Part shown: piece by piece, positions 16,435-25,269 of the stretch
Layout: the number at the start of each line of letters is the position of its first letter
Position numbering within the stretch: the stretch's first letter is position 1
Assembly: GCA_045626925.1 (NCBI GenBank)
Contig: JAZUQZ010000027.1
Span: 39,197-103,196, forward strand
Origin: Aphodoplasma sp045626925
Lineage (GTDB): Bacteria; Bacillota; Clostridia; UBA1381; UMGS1253
Length of the DNA stretch: 64,000 nucleotides
Direction of reading: 5' to 3'
The notes under the pieces: generated by a model
Seen by the model: the letters and a program-made list of their open reading frames with translations, nothing else
The model's database searches: none
What the model was told of the DNA's origin: nothing
Position numbers and translations under genes: made by a program

Positions 16435-16463
16435 TTGCTCTAAACATAGTAAATTGTTATAAA
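16435..16463 (+). promoter_or_regulatory. Promoter of the DivIVA-like gene
   Basis: TTGCTC (16435-16440) and TATAAA (16458-16463) have a 17-nt spacer, 30 nt before the ATG. Confidence 0.5.
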
Positions 16464-16492
16464 AATAGTATGAAAAGGGAGGCGTTTTCGTA

Positions 16493-16957
16493 ATGGAAGC
16501 TCCAAAAAAATTTAAATTATCAATGTTTGGTTTTAAGAAAAAAGATGTAAACGCATACATAATGGATTGTGCACAAAAGGCTGAAAACATAAAAAAAGAG
16601 CTTGAAGAAAAAAACAAAGCTCTTGAAGCAAAGGTAGCTGAGCTTTCAGAAAAAAATACAGTGTATGAAAAAGAGCGCGCTTGTATAGCTGATGCACTAT
16701 TAAAAGCAAAGCTTGAAGCGGACAATATGATTGTCGAGGCAAAAAAAGAAACAGACAAAGTGCGTGGCAACCTTGATAGAGAGCTTGAAGAACTTAAAGA
16801 CAAAATACGCGCTGAAAAGGTACGCGTAAATGAAATAAGAGAAGATGCAAAAGCAACTCTTGAAGAGTATATATCGCGTCTTAATAGCATAGATATAAAA
16901 GCAGGAAGCGACGATGAGTCTGATGATAATACATCGGGCGATGTTGCGATTTGGTAA
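16493..16957 (+). CDS. DivIVA-like coiled-coil protein
   Basis: The 154-residue protein starts with a short basic region containing FKLSMFGFKKKDVNAYI, which resembles the DivIVA/GpsB N-terminal membrane-binding segment (FxxxxxGYxxxeVdxFl pattern). It continues as a long charged coiled coil (residues 25-130) and ends in an acidic tail. Such proteins localise to curved membrane and recruit division or cell-wall enzymes. It is shorter than classical DivIVA and shares only the general pattern, so exact subfamily is open. It stands upstream of uppP, a cell-wall lipid gene. Confidence 0.7.
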   Translation: MEAPKKFKLSMFGFKKKDVNAYIMDCAQKAENIKKELEEKNKALEAKVAELSEKNTVYEKERACIADALLKAKLEADNMIVEAKKETDKVRGNLDRELEELKDKIRAEKVRVNEIREDAKATLEEYISRLNSIDIKAGSDDESDDNTSGDVAIW

Positions 16958-16971
16958 AATAAACATACGGT

Positions 16972-16997
16972 GTGCCTTATAAAACTATATAAGGCAC
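16972..16997 (+). terminator. Hairpin between the DivIVA-like gene and uppP
   Basis: GTGCCTTATA pairs perfectly with TATAAGGCAC; the following sequence is AT-rich but has no clean T-run, so termination may be partial. Confidence 0.5.
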
Positions 16998-17021
16998 ATA
17001 TTTATATTAAAAAGAGAGGAT

Positions 17022-17861
17022 ATGACTTATATGAATACATTTGAGGCACTTATAATGGGTCTTGTGCAGGGTTTGACAGAGTTTTTACCCATATCAAGCT
17101 CCGGTCATCTTGTAATCTTTGGCCAGATTTTAAACATAAATATAAGCGACGGTAATGCGTTCTCGGTGCTTTTACACCTTGCAACCTTTATATCGGTATG
17201 CATCGTATATTATAAAGATGTAGTCGAGCTTGTAAAAGAATTTTTCCTTATGATAGCAGACATCTTTCGTGGCAAGTTTAACCTTGATAGGCCGTATAGG
17301 CGTATGCTTGTTATGCTTATAATCGCTACTATACCCGCCGTTGTTGTTGGCTTTTTATTCAAGCTTCTGGACCTTGACAGTGTATTATCAAGTCTTATGA
17401 CCGTTAGTATAATGCTACTTTTTACATCAGCACTTATGTATGCGGTTGATAAATTTAATGATAATAATTTTGATGCATCAAATGCAAAATTTAAGAGCGC
17501 TTTTTATGTTGGTATTGCACAGGCGTGCGCACTTATGCCTGGTCTTTCAAGGAGTGGCTCTACAATTACTGCTGCTCGTGCACTCGGTTATAAAAAAGAG
17601 TTTGCAATAAAGTTTTCATTTCTGATGTCGCTTCCGGCAATAATTGGTGCTGCGGTATTGGAGGGTGCTGACCTTATTATGAGTGGTGGCTTTTCGGTAG
17701 AGCTTATGCCACTCGTTGTCGGCTTTTTGGCAGCGGCAATCTCCGGTGTGCTTGCGATAAAATTTCTTATTAACCTTTTAAATAAAAACAAGTTCTACAT
17801 TTTCTCTATATACTGTGCCATCGTGGGAATTATAGGTATTTTATACACCGTTATTAAATAG
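17022..17861 (+). CDS. uppP: Undecaprenyl-diphosphatase (bacitracin resistance family)
   Basis: The 279-residue integral membrane enzyme recycles the lipid carrier for peptidoglycan by dephosphorylating undecaprenyl diphosphate. It carries both family signatures: GLTEFLPISSSGHL near the N-terminus and MPGLSRSGSTI near residue 170, plus about seven hydrophobic helices. Either ATG 17022 or ATG 17031 could be the start; GAGAGG precedes both closely. Confidence 0.95.
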   Translation: MTYMNTFEALIMGLVQGLTEFLPISSSGHLVIFGQILNINISDGNAFSVLLHLATFISVCIVYYKDVVELVKEFFLMIADIFRGKFNLDRPYRRMLVMLIIATIPAVVVGFLFKLLDLDSVLSSLMTVSIMLLFTSALMYAVDKFNDNNFDASNAKFKSAFYVGIAQACALMPGLSRSGSTITAARALGYKKEFAIKFSFLMSLPAIIGAAVLEGADLIMSGGFSVELMPLVVGFLAAAISGVLAIKFLINLLNKNKFYIFSIYCAIVGIIGILYTVIK

Positions 17862-17873
17862 AAAGTTTTTCAT

Positions 17874-17926
17874 AATCAAAAACGAGGTTTTCCGGATAAA
17901 ATTTGGGAAACCTCTTGATTTTTTGT
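17874..17926 (+). terminator. Terminator after uppP
   Basis: AATCAAAAACGAGGTTTTCC pairs with GGGAAACCTCTTGATT with one internal mismatch and is followed by a T6 run. Confidence 0.75.
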
Positions 17927-17968
17927 GCGATATGCGTCACAATATATATAGGCAGGTGATGAGTGTAT

Positions 17969-18796
17969 ATGAATTGGTCAGGAGCAAAAAATTGGCTTAT
18001 AGTTTTATTTGTAGCGATAAATATATTTTTAGTTATTACTATAGTAAAATCAGATATGCAATCATCTGTTATTGAGGATAAAACTATTCAAAGCACAGTA
18101 AATATTCTGCGACAGAGTGATATTTTTATCGATGCAAAAACTATCCCGACGAAAATGCCAAAACTTGGGGCTATTGATGTTGAAAACAGTATAAGTGATT
18201 TTGATGTTTTTGCAGAAAAAATCCTTGGAGAAGGCTATATAAAAGAGAGCAATACTCATTATTACCTTGGCACAAAAAGCCTTGTTCTTTCTGGCGATAT
18301 GATATCATATACCGACTCTGCTCCACACGATAATATTGAACAACTAAAAGCTTCAACAGCTCAAAAATATGTATCAAGCTGGCTTTCGGCGCGTGGTTTT
18401 GAAACAGAAGTGCTCGGCTCATATGCGTATGAAAGTGATGGCGGCTATCTTGTGCGTATAGAACAAAAATTTGATAAATATGCACTTCTTGATTCATATT
18501 TTGAAGTATTTGTTACAAGCAAAGGCGTTACAAAGCTTTCGGGCAGCTGGTTTGTTCCATCAAGTGGACAAAACTTTTTTTCAAATGACGCTGCTCGTGT
18601 AAAGTCAATTATAAGCGTGTTGCTTGATTTCGCGCGTGACAATGTGCGTATAAACAGGGGCTCGAATAATATCGTTGAGATTGTTTTGGGGTATACTACA
18701 GGCGATAAAAACACATATCACAAATATGCCACTGCGGTGCCTGTGTGGCGCATACGCTGTAGCGATAAAAATGAGTATTTCTACGAAGCAAGATAA
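17969..18796 (+). CDS. YycI-like membrane-anchored protein
   Basis: The 275-residue protein starts MNWSGAKNWLIVLFVAINIFL, the typical YycI/YycH-type opening: a short cytoplasmic part, one membrane helix (about residues 9-28), and a large extracytoplasmic domain. In Bacillus YycI with YycH tunes the WalK sensor kinase. Here no walRK genes are adjacent; the kinase/regulator pair at 43.6-45.7 kb is a possible distant partner, which is only inference. GTG 17963 is in frame, but ATG 17969 is better spaced from AGGTGAT. The gene is followed 36 nt later by ygiQ. Confidence 0.7.
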   Translation: MNWSGAKNWLIVLFVAINIFLVITIVKSDMQSSVIEDKTIQSTVNILRQSDIFIDAKTIPTKMPKLGAIDVENSISDFDVFAEKILGEGYIKESNTHYYLGTKSLVLSGDMISYTDSAPHDNIEQLKASTAQKYVSSWLSARGFETEVLGSYAYESDGGYLVRIEQKFDKYALLDSYFEVFVTSKGVTKLSGSWFVPSSGQNFFSNDAARVKSIISVLLDFARDNVRINRGSNNIVEIVLGYTTGDKNTYHKYATAVPVWRIRCSDKNEYFYEAR

Positions 18797-18832
18797 CTTT
18801 TAGTAAAATCAAGGCTTTAAAAGAGGAAAAAT

Positions 18833-20788
18833 ATGAATGATTTTTTACCGATAAACAAGGAACAACTTCATACAAGAGGCTTTGATGTGCCGGATTTTTT
18901 GTATGTGACTGGTGACGCATATGTAGACCATCCAAGCTTTGGACATGCTATTATATCCCGCGTTTTAGAAAATAGCGGTTATAGCGTCGCAATGCTGCCA
19001 CAACCGAGATGGGACAATTGTGAATACTTTAAAAAATTTGGCAAGCCGCGTCTTGGCGTACTCGTAACATCGGGCAACATTGACTCAATGGTTGCACATT
19101 ACACCGCTGCAAAAAAGCCGCGCTCGGACGATATGTATTCGCCAGGTGGAAAAAGTGGCTATCGTCCCGACAGAGCAGTTATAGTTTATTGCAATCGCAT
19201 ACGCGAGGCTTTTGGCGATATACCAATAATAATTGGTGGTATAGAGGCAAGTCTTCGTCGCTTTGCGCACTATGACTATTGGTCGGACAAGGTGCGCCGT
19301 TCGATTCTTGTCGATAGCCGTGCCGATTTGTTAATATATGGCATGGGCGAAAAACAGATTGTGCAGATTGCAGATGCACTTGATAAGGGGATACCCGTTA
19401 AAAAAATCCGTTTTGTAAATGGGACATGCTATTTGGCAAAAAAAGATGAAATGCCCGAAGGGCTTATGCTTGAAAGCTATGAGCAGGTCTTGTCCGATAA
19501 AAAAGCATACGCAAATGCGTGTCGCGTGCAATATGAAGAACAAGACCCCATACGAGGCAAACGGCTTATCCAGGCGCACAATGACAAACTTTTGGTACAA
19601 AATCCACCGATGATGCCGCTTAATACAAAGGAGCTTGATTCTGTATATGCGTTGCCATATATGCGCACATATCATCCGATGTATGAGCCGCTTGGTGGAA
19701 TACCTGCAATATCAGAGGTGAAATTCTCGCTCACAAGTTGCCGTGGTTGTTACGGTGCGTGTAATTTTTGTGCGCTCACCTTTCATCAAGGGCGCATAGT
19801 GCAGTCACGCAGTCACGAATCTCTTATAAACGAAGCTAAAAAAATAACATGGGAGCCCGATTTTAAAGGATATATTCACGATGTAGGCGGACCTACGGCA
19901 GATTTTCGCACACCTGCATGTAAAGAACAATTAAAGGTTGGTGCGTGCAAAAAAAGACAGTGTTTATTCCCAACACCATGCAAGAATCTTGTTGCAGACC
20001 ATAGTGATTATTTAAAGCTTTTGCGCAAATTGCGCTCACTTGACAGAGTAAAAAAAGTGTTTGTGCGCTCGGGTCTTCGATATGATTATATAATGGCTGA
20101 TAAAAACGACGAGTTTTTTTATGAGTTATGTGAGCACCATATCAGCGGTCAGTTAAAGGTCGCTCCCGAGCATGTTTCAGCAAATGTTTTAAAATATATG
20201 GGCAAACCATCAGGCAACACATATAATCGGTTCGCAAAAAAATATGCAGATATAAACCGCTCGCTCGGCAAAGAGCAATACCTTGTCCCGTATTTGATGA
20301 GTTCGCACCCCGGTTCGACGCTTGATGATGCAATAGAGCTTGCATTATTTTTAAAGAAAAATAATCTTAATCCACGCCAGGTACAAGACTTTTATCCTAC
20401 ACCGGGTACAATTTCGACGGCTATGTTTTACACTGGCATCGACCCGCGCACAGGAAAAAGCGTATATGTAGCAAGAAACGCACACGACAAAGCGATGCAA
20501 AGAGCGCTTTTGCAGTTTAATAATAAAGCAAATCGTGCGCTTGTTATAGAAGCACTAAAAAAAGCCGGACGCGAGGACTTGATTGGTTTTGGAAGTGATT
20601 GTCTTATAACGCCGTACGAAATTCGAACAGGCGCTGCAAAACATTATGATAAGAATATAAATAATAAAAATATTAAAAACAACGGAGGTCATAGAAATGG
20701 CAATAATAATGGACGGAAAGGCTTTGTCAAAAAAGGTAAAACAGCAACAAAAACAAATATCAGAACAACTAAAAGCAAAGGGCGTTAA
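18833..20788 (+). CDS. YgiQ-family radical SAM protein (UPF0313)
   Basis: The 651-residue protein has the YgiQ N-terminal domain (starting with DFLPINKEQLHTRGFDVPDF), the B12-binding-like part with GGIEASLRRFAHYDYW, and a radical SAM domain with the CxxxCxxC motif in SCRGCYGACNFCALTFHQGR, followed by APEHVSANVLKYMGKPSG. Its biological reaction is not established. The last roughly 45 residues are a low-complexity Asn/Gly/Lys tail. The final 92 nt overlap folD in another frame, so the tail is in part an alternative reading of the folD start. Confidence 0.92.
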   Translation: MNDFLPINKEQLHTRGFDVPDFLYVTGDAYVDHPSFGHAIISRVLENSGYSVAMLPQPRWDNCEYFKKFGKPRLGVLVTSGNIDSMVAHYTAAKKPRSDDMYSPGGKSGYRPDRAVIVYCNRIREAFGDIPIIIGGIEASLRRFAHYDYWSDKVRRSILVDSRADLLIYGMGEKQIVQIADALDKGIPVKKIRFVNGTCYLAKKDEMPEGLMLESYEQVLSDKKAYANACRVQYEEQDPIRGKRLIQAHNDKLLVQNPPMMPLNTKELDSVYALPYMRTYHPMYEPLGGIPAISEVKFSLTSCRGCYGACNFCALTFHQGRIVQSRSHESLINEAKKITWEPDFKGYIHDVGGPTADFRTPACKEQLKVGACKKRQCLFPTPCKNLVADHSDYLKLLRKLRSLDRVKKVFVRSGLRYDYIMADKNDEFFYELCEHHISGQLKVAPEHVSANVLKYMGKPSGNTYNRFAKKYADINRSLGKEQYLVPYLMSSHPGSTLDDAIELALFLKKNNLNPRQVQDFYPTPGTISTAMFYTGIDPRTGKSVYVARNAHDKAMQRALLQFNNKANRALVIEALKKAGREDLIGFGSDCLITPYEIRTGAAKHYDKNINNKNIKNNGGHRNGNNNGRKGFVKKGKTATKTNIRTTKSKGR

Positions 20789-21548
20789 ACCATGTCTTGC
20801 TGTGATTATAGTTGGTGAAAATCCTGCAAGCAAGGTATATGTTGCAGGAAAAATCCGCGACTGTGAAGAGGTCGGCATCGAATCACGCGAGTATGCGTTG
20901 CCGGAAACAACAACCCAGCAAGAGCTTATCAATCTTGTTAATGAACTTAATAACGATGATAGCGTGTCGGGCTTTATTGTTCAGCTTCCGCTCCCAAAGC
21001 ATCTCGACGAAAAAGCGGTAATCGATGCAATCGACCCAAAAAAAGATGTTGATGCATTTCATCCTATAAATGTAGGCAAAATTATGATTGGAGATTATGA
21101 TTTTCTTCCTTGCACACCTGCGGGTGTGATGGAGCTTTTAGACGAGTACAATATCGATGTGTCAGGCAAGGAATGTGTAGTCGTTGGGCGCAGTAATATT
21201 GTCGGAAAACCACAGGCAATGCTTCTTTTGCACAAGAACGGCACTGTTACAATATGTCATTCACGCACAAAGGATTTGGCAGAGGTTACACGCAGAGCTG
21301 ACATACTTGTTGTTGCAATCGGCAAAGGTGAATTTATTACAGGCGATATGATTAAAGAGGGTGCCATTGTAATCGATGTCGGCATGAACAGAAACAGTGA
21401 GGGAAAACTCGTGGGCGATGTTCATTTTGAAAGCGCAAAGGAAAAGGCGTCATATATCACGCCTGTACCGGGTGGTGTCGGCGTTATGACGCGCGCAGTA
21501 CTTATGAAAAATGCCGTAAAAGCCGCCGAGCTTAATTCGTCAAAATAA
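20697..21548 (+). CDS. folD: Methylenetetrahydrofolate dehydrogenase/cyclohydrolase
   Basis: The 283-residue bifunctional enzyme interconverts 5,10-methylene- and 10-formyl-tetrahydrofolate. It has AVIIVGENPASKVYVAGK with the active-site lysine, GFIVQLPLPKHLDE, the NADP-binding VVVGRSNIVGKPQAMLL and the C-terminal TPVPGGVGVMTRAVL. GGAGG lies before ATG 20697, and the N-terminus is collinear with the family, so the 92-nt overlap with ygiQ is real and not a start-site error. Probably co-transcribed with ygiQ and rsmG. Confidence 0.96.
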   Translation: MAIIMDGKALSKKVKQQQKQISEQLKAKGVKPCLAVIIVGENPASKVYVAGKIRDCEEVGIESREYALPETTTQQELINLVNELNNDDSVSGFIVQLPLPKHLDEKAVIDAIDPKKDVDAFHPINVGKIMIGDYDFLPCTPAGVMELLDEYNIDVSGKECVVVGRSNIVGKPQAMLLLHKNGTVTICHSRTKDLAEVTRRADILVVAIGKGEFITGDMIKEGAIVIDVGMNRNSEGKLVGDVHFESAKEKASYITPVPGGVGVMTRAVLMKNAVKAAELNSSK

Positions 21549-21568
21549 ACTAAAGGGATAGCTTTGAT

Positions 21569-22279
21569 ATGAAGGATATTTTAACAAAAGGTATCGAGTC
21601 ACTTCAACTTTGTGTCACAGATGTGATGCTTGATCGATTTGTAAATTATTATGAGCTTCTTGTCGATTATAATAAAAAAGTAAATCTTACAGCAATTACC
21701 GAGCCACATGAAGTAGCAACAAAGCACTTTTTAGACAGCATATCGCTTTTGGGAATATGCGATATCCCTATAGGTGCAAGTGCAATTGATGTTGGTACGG
21801 GAGCCGGATTCCCCGGCTTGCCCTTAAAAATTGTGCGAGATGATATAAAACTCACACTTGTAGACTCGTTAAACAAGCGTGTAGAGTTTCTAAAGCTATG
21901 CTGCAAGGAGTTGTCACTTACAAATGTGGAATGTATACACGCTCGCGCAGAGGAGCTTGGGCACAAAGAAGAGTATAGACAAGCATATGATTTTGCATTT
22001 TCACGCGCCGTTGCAAATATGGCAACACTTAGCGAGTATTGTTTGCCATTTGTAAAGATTGGCGGTGTCTTTTGTGCTTATAAAGGTCCCGCGGCAGAAG
22101 AAGAGCTTTGCAATGCAAAAAATGCGATTGCAACACTTGGCGGAGGGAATACTTGTATAAAAATGGCACATATAGACCAAAGTGATATGTCACATTCGAT
22201 AATTTTGGTTGACAAAATCAATGACACAGCTACAAAATACCCCAGAAGTGGCAATAAACCTCTAAATAAACCGATATAA
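21569..22279 (+). CDS. rsmG: 16S rRNA (guanine-N7)-methyltransferase
   Basis: The 236-residue protein methylates 16S rRNA in the 530 loop using S-adenosylmethionine. It shows the family start (YYELLVDYNKKVNLTAITEP), the cofactor loop DVGTGAGFPGLPLKIV, and FSRAVANMATLSEYCLP. In Firmicutes rsmG is usually followed by noc/parB, as here. Confidence 0.94.
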   Translation: MKDILTKGIESLQLCVTDVMLDRFVNYYELLVDYNKKVNLTAITEPHEVATKHFLDSISLLGICDIPIGASAIDVGTGAGFPGLPLKIVRDDIKLTLVDSLNKRVEFLKLCCKELSLTNVECIHARAEELGHKEEYRQAYDFAFSRAVANMATLSEYCLPFVKIGGVFCAYKGPAAEEELCNAKNAIATLGGGNTCIKMAHIDQSDMSHSIILVDKINDTATKYPRSGNKPLNKPI

Positions 22280-22327
22280 AAAGTCGAAAAACGAGATTTT
22301 AATACGAAACAAGTAAAACGATTTTTC

Positions 22328-22355
22328 TTCACATTTTACCTTTTTTTGGTATAAT
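22328..22355 (+). promoter_or_regulatory. Promoter upstream of noc/parB
   Basis: TTCACA (22328-22333) and TATAAT (22350-22355) have a 16-nt spacer, and the -10 is extended (TGGTATAAT). Confidence 0.6.
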
Positions 22356-22415
22356 GTGTTTGAAGGTCGTTTTTTGTTTTTAAGACCGGAAGATAATACC
22401 AAGGAGGACTTTTTT

Positions 22416-23252
22416 ATGATTTTACCGATTCAACTTACAACGAATACACAAAAGACAAAATCGGTGATATATATACCGATTGACTCAATACGACCAAATC
22501 CCTATCAGCCGCGGCGCCATTTTGAACAAAAAGCACTTGAAGAGCTTGCAGTATCAATCAAAAGCTTTGGCATATTGCAACCCATAAGCGTCAGACGCCA
22601 AAGCTCAAATACATATGAGCTCATCGCAGGTGAACGGCGTTTGCGTGCGGCAAAGCTTGTTGGGCTTGATAGCGTGCCGGTAATAATCCACGAGCTTGAT
22701 GAAACTGATTCGGCACTTGCTGCGCTTTTAGAAAATCTTCAGCGTGCAGATTTGTCATATATGGAGGAGGCGCAAGGCTATTATCACCTTATACACCAAC
22801 ACCGTCTTACACAAGAAGAGGTCGCATTAAAGGTCGGCAAAACACAATCAACTATTGCAAACAAGCTTCGCATTTTAAGGCTTGGGCCACTTGTAAAAAA
22901 AATTTTAGTCGACAACAATCTTACCGAGCGTCATGCACGCGCACTACTTCGACTTGATGATGAACAAGCACAGCTTGGCATACTAAAGCAAGTGTGCGAC
23001 GAAGGGCTTAATGTGTTGCAAACCGAGCGGCTTGTAGAGGCAAAGCTTGTGTGCGAAAACGCACCAAAGCAAAAAAAGAAAAAGAGCCTTTTGGTCGGAC
23101 AAGCTAACATAAAAATTATTGTAAATACTGTGCGCCAAGCGATAAAAATGATACGCGACGCAGGTATGGATGCATCCATGCGCGAAATTGACACCGACGA
23201 CTTTGTTGAATATAGTATTAAAATAAAAAAAGCGCAGACAAAACCCTTATAA
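22416..23252 (+). CDS. ParB/Noc-family CTP-dependent DNA-binding protein
   Basis: The 278-residue protein has the ParB N-terminal domain (IPIDSIRPNPYQPRRHFEQ, AGERRLRAAKLVG, the CTP-binding motif), the helix-turn-helix region (VGKTQSTIANKLRILRL, ERHARALLRL) and a C-terminal dimerisation part. The position directly after rsmG and the absence of a neighbouring parA argue for Noc (nucleoid occlusion) more than Spo0J, but the two are not separable from sequence by eye. The frame is open 20 codons further upstream; ATG 22416 behind AAGGAGG is the real start. No parS or Noc-binding palindrome was noticed in the window. Confidence 0.88.
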   Translation: MILPIQLTTNTQKTKSVIYIPIDSIRPNPYQPRRHFEQKALEELAVSIKSFGILQPISVRRQSSNTYELIAGERRLRAAKLVGLDSVPVIIHELDETDSALAALLENLQRADLSYMEEAQGYYHLIHQHRLTQEEVALKVGKTQSTIANKLRILRLGPLVKKILVDNNLTERHARALLRLDDEQAQLGILKQVCDEGLNVLQTERLVEAKLVCENAPKQKKKKSLLVGQANIKIIVNTVRQAIKMIRDAGMDASMREIDTDDFVEYSIKIKKAQTKPL

Positions 23253-23256
23253 TATA

Positions 23257-23300
23257 AAAAAGACCGTTTCACTGACAAAATCAGTTATAAACGGTCTTTT
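23257..23300. terminator. Bidirectional terminator between noc/parB and trhP
   Basis: AAAAAAGACCGTTT pairs with AAACGGTCTTTT, with an additional inner ACTGA/TCAGT stem, between convergent genes. Confidence 0.85.
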
Positions 23301-23303
23301 GTT

Positions 23304-24554
23304 TTATTTTCCACTCACAAGCTCGCCTTTTCTAATCATCGCGTTTGGAACGACGGGTTTTTCGGTTTTCATTGTAAAAATCATTTGTGCATGTGGCACC
23401 GATGTAACATATTCACCCGTGGCATTTTTTAACCACTCAACCTTTTGTGAAAAGTACGGTTCATTCGGTTGTATTATCTCGACTGTATCGCCAACACAGA
23501 ATTTGTTCCTTTGTTCAACAGTAGCGATACCCGTCTTTTCATTATAATCAAGCACAAATCCTACTATATCATAATCGCGGATATATGAGCTTGTATCATA
23601 TACCTGCGAATTTGCATCGGTTTTGCCAAAATAAAAGCCATGCGTATATGGCCTGTGGCTGACCTTCAACACTTCATTAAGGTTCTCTTTATCAAACTTA
23701 TATGTGTCCGGATTTTGAATATATTTGTCGAGCTCGGCACGATATGCCTTTATAATCGTAGCAACATAGTACTCACTCTTAACGCGTCCTTCTATTTTAA
23801 AGCTTGTAATACCACTTTTAACAAGCTCGGGTATATGCTCAATCATACATAAATCCTTTGAATTAAAGAAAAAGCTACCTTTTTCGTCCTCGCCAACATG
23901 AAAATATTCGCCCGGACGCTTTTCCTCTACGAGTGCATAATTCCAACGACACGGCTGGGCACATTCGCCCTTGTTTGCATCGCGTCCTGTAAGATAATTG
24001 CTCAAAAGGCATCGTCCCGAGTACGATATGCACATAGCGCCATGAACAAATGCCTCAATCTCAAGCTCATTCGGCGTTTTTTGGCGTATTTGTGAAACCT
24101 CTTCAATGCTGAGCTCGCGCGCAAGCACAACGCGCTTTGCACCCATATCATGCCATACATTTGCACTTAGATAATTAACATTGTTCGCCTGTGTTGATAT
24201 ATGAATGTCAATATTTGGATAGCGCTTTCTTATGAACGAAAAAAGTCCTATATCCGCCACAATAAGCGCATCAATTCCAAGCGCAACCACACTGTCAAGA
24301 TAATCCTCAAAGCTTTCAAGTTCTTCATTGTGCGGGATAATATTTGTCGTAAGATATACCTTTTTGCCACGCTCGTGGGCAAAGCGTATACCCTCTTGCA
24401 TATCCTTTAGGTCAAAGTTTTTCGACGCAGTACGCAAACCAAAAGCCTCGCCACCGATATATACCGCATCTGCACCGTACAAAATTGCTATTTTAAGTTT
24501 TAAAAGGTCGCCCGCAGGTGCCAAAAGCTCAAGTTTGTTTTTCAAATCGTTCAT
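23304..24554 (-). CDS. trhP: U32-family tRNA hydroxylation protein (TrhP/YrrO type)
   Basis: The 416-residue protein belongs to peptidase family U32, whose members are mostly RNA hydroxylases using prephenate rather than proteases. Visible signatures are ELLAPAGDLLKLKIAILYGADAVYIGG, EAFVHGAMCISYSGRCLLSNYLTGRDANKGECAQPCRW (iron-sulfur-type cysteines) and KIEGRVKSEYYVA. Context decides the subfamily: it follows trmR and mltG on the same strand, the order of yrrL-yrrM-yrrO in Bacillus. There TrhP makes 5-hydroxyuridine at tRNA position 34 and TrmR methylates it. The start at ATG 24554 is preferred to TTG 24566. Confidence 0.88.
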   Translation of the reverse strand: MNDLKNKLELLAPAGDLLKLKIAILYGADAVYIGGEAFGLRTASKNFDLKDMQEGIRFAHERGKKVYLTTNIIPHNEELESFEDYLDSVVALGIDALIVADIGLFSFIRKRYPNIDIHISTQANNVNYLSANVWHDMGAKRVVLARELSIEEVSQIRQKTPNELEIEAFVHGAMCISYSGRCLLSNYLTGRDANKGECAQPCRWNYALVEEKRPGEYFHVGEDEKGSFFFNSKDLCMIEHIPELVKSGITSFKIEGRVKSEYYVATIIKAYRAELDKYIQNPDTYKFDKENLNEVLKVSHRPYTHGFYFGKTDANSQVYDTSSYIRDYDIVGFVLDYNEKTGIATVEQRNKFCVGDTVEIIQPNEPYFSQKVEWLKNATGEYVTSVPHAQMIFTMKTEKPVVPNAMIRKGELVSGK

Positions 24555-24589
24555 TATATTCACCAATTCCTTATATATTAAAGAAAATT

Positions 24590-25249
24590 TTAGTCATGTT
24601 TTTTATATGAAACGCTTACACCATCGCCGATTGATAAAAGCGATGTTTCAAGCCTTTCATCACTGCATAAAGCATCAATATATTTTTTAAGACGCTTCAC
24701 TATCGTAATTTTGCGTCTTATGAGAAGAGCGCGATTTGTGACCATACCACCATAGAGTATGTTATCGCTTATAAGTAAACCATCTTTTTTTAACAAACGC
24801 ACGCAGTGTGGCAAAAAGTGTATATAGTGTGCCTTTGCACCATCCATAAACACCATATCATAAGCTCCATCAAGTGCGGGCAAAAGCACCTCTGCATCAG
24901 CACTAAGCACATCTATACGGTCACTATAGCCTGCTTTTTCAATGTTTTTTCGTGCAATTTGTGTCATATTTTCATCACGCTCAATCGTCGTAATATGTGC
25001 ATCAGGCGCAAGAGCCTCAAGCATCAAAATAGACGAATACCCAATTGCCGTACCAATTTCGAGCACATTTTTCGGCTTGTGTGTCATACATAAAACCTTC
25101 AAAAAGCTTGCAACTTCTTTTTGCACAATTGGCACGCCGTTTTTGTGTGCATAATCCTCAAGCTCTAATAAAAAATCACTGTTCGGCGCAAGTGATGAGC
25201 GCACAAAATCAATTATATATGAATGTGTTATGTCTTGTTCGTTTGGCAT
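24590..25249 (-). CDS. trmR: O-methyltransferase, tRNA 5-hydroxyuridine methyltransferase type
   Basis: The 219-residue class I methyltransferase has the cofactor motif VLEIGTAIGYSSILM, the metal/substrate segment DMVFMDGAKAHYIHFL, and LLISDNILYGGMV. These are features of the catechol O-methyltransferase-like YrrM family. Placed between mltG and trhP, it most probably methylates 5-hydroxyuridine at tRNA wobble position 34 to 5-methoxyuridine. A small-molecule O-methyltransferase is the alternative if context is ignored. Confidence 0.88.
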   Translation of the reverse strand: MPNEQDITHSYIIDFVRSSLAPNSDFLLELEDYAHKNGVPIVQKEVASFLKVLCMTHKPKNVLEIGTAIGYSSILMLEALAPDAHITTIERDENMTQIARKNIEKAGYSDRIDVLSADAEVLLPALDGAYDMVFMDGAKAHYIHFLPHCVRLLKKDGLLISDNILYGGMVTNRALLIRRKITIVKRLKKYIDALCSDERLETSLLSIGDGVSVSYKKHD

Positions 25250-25269
25250 TTTGGGCTCCTTTCGCCATG

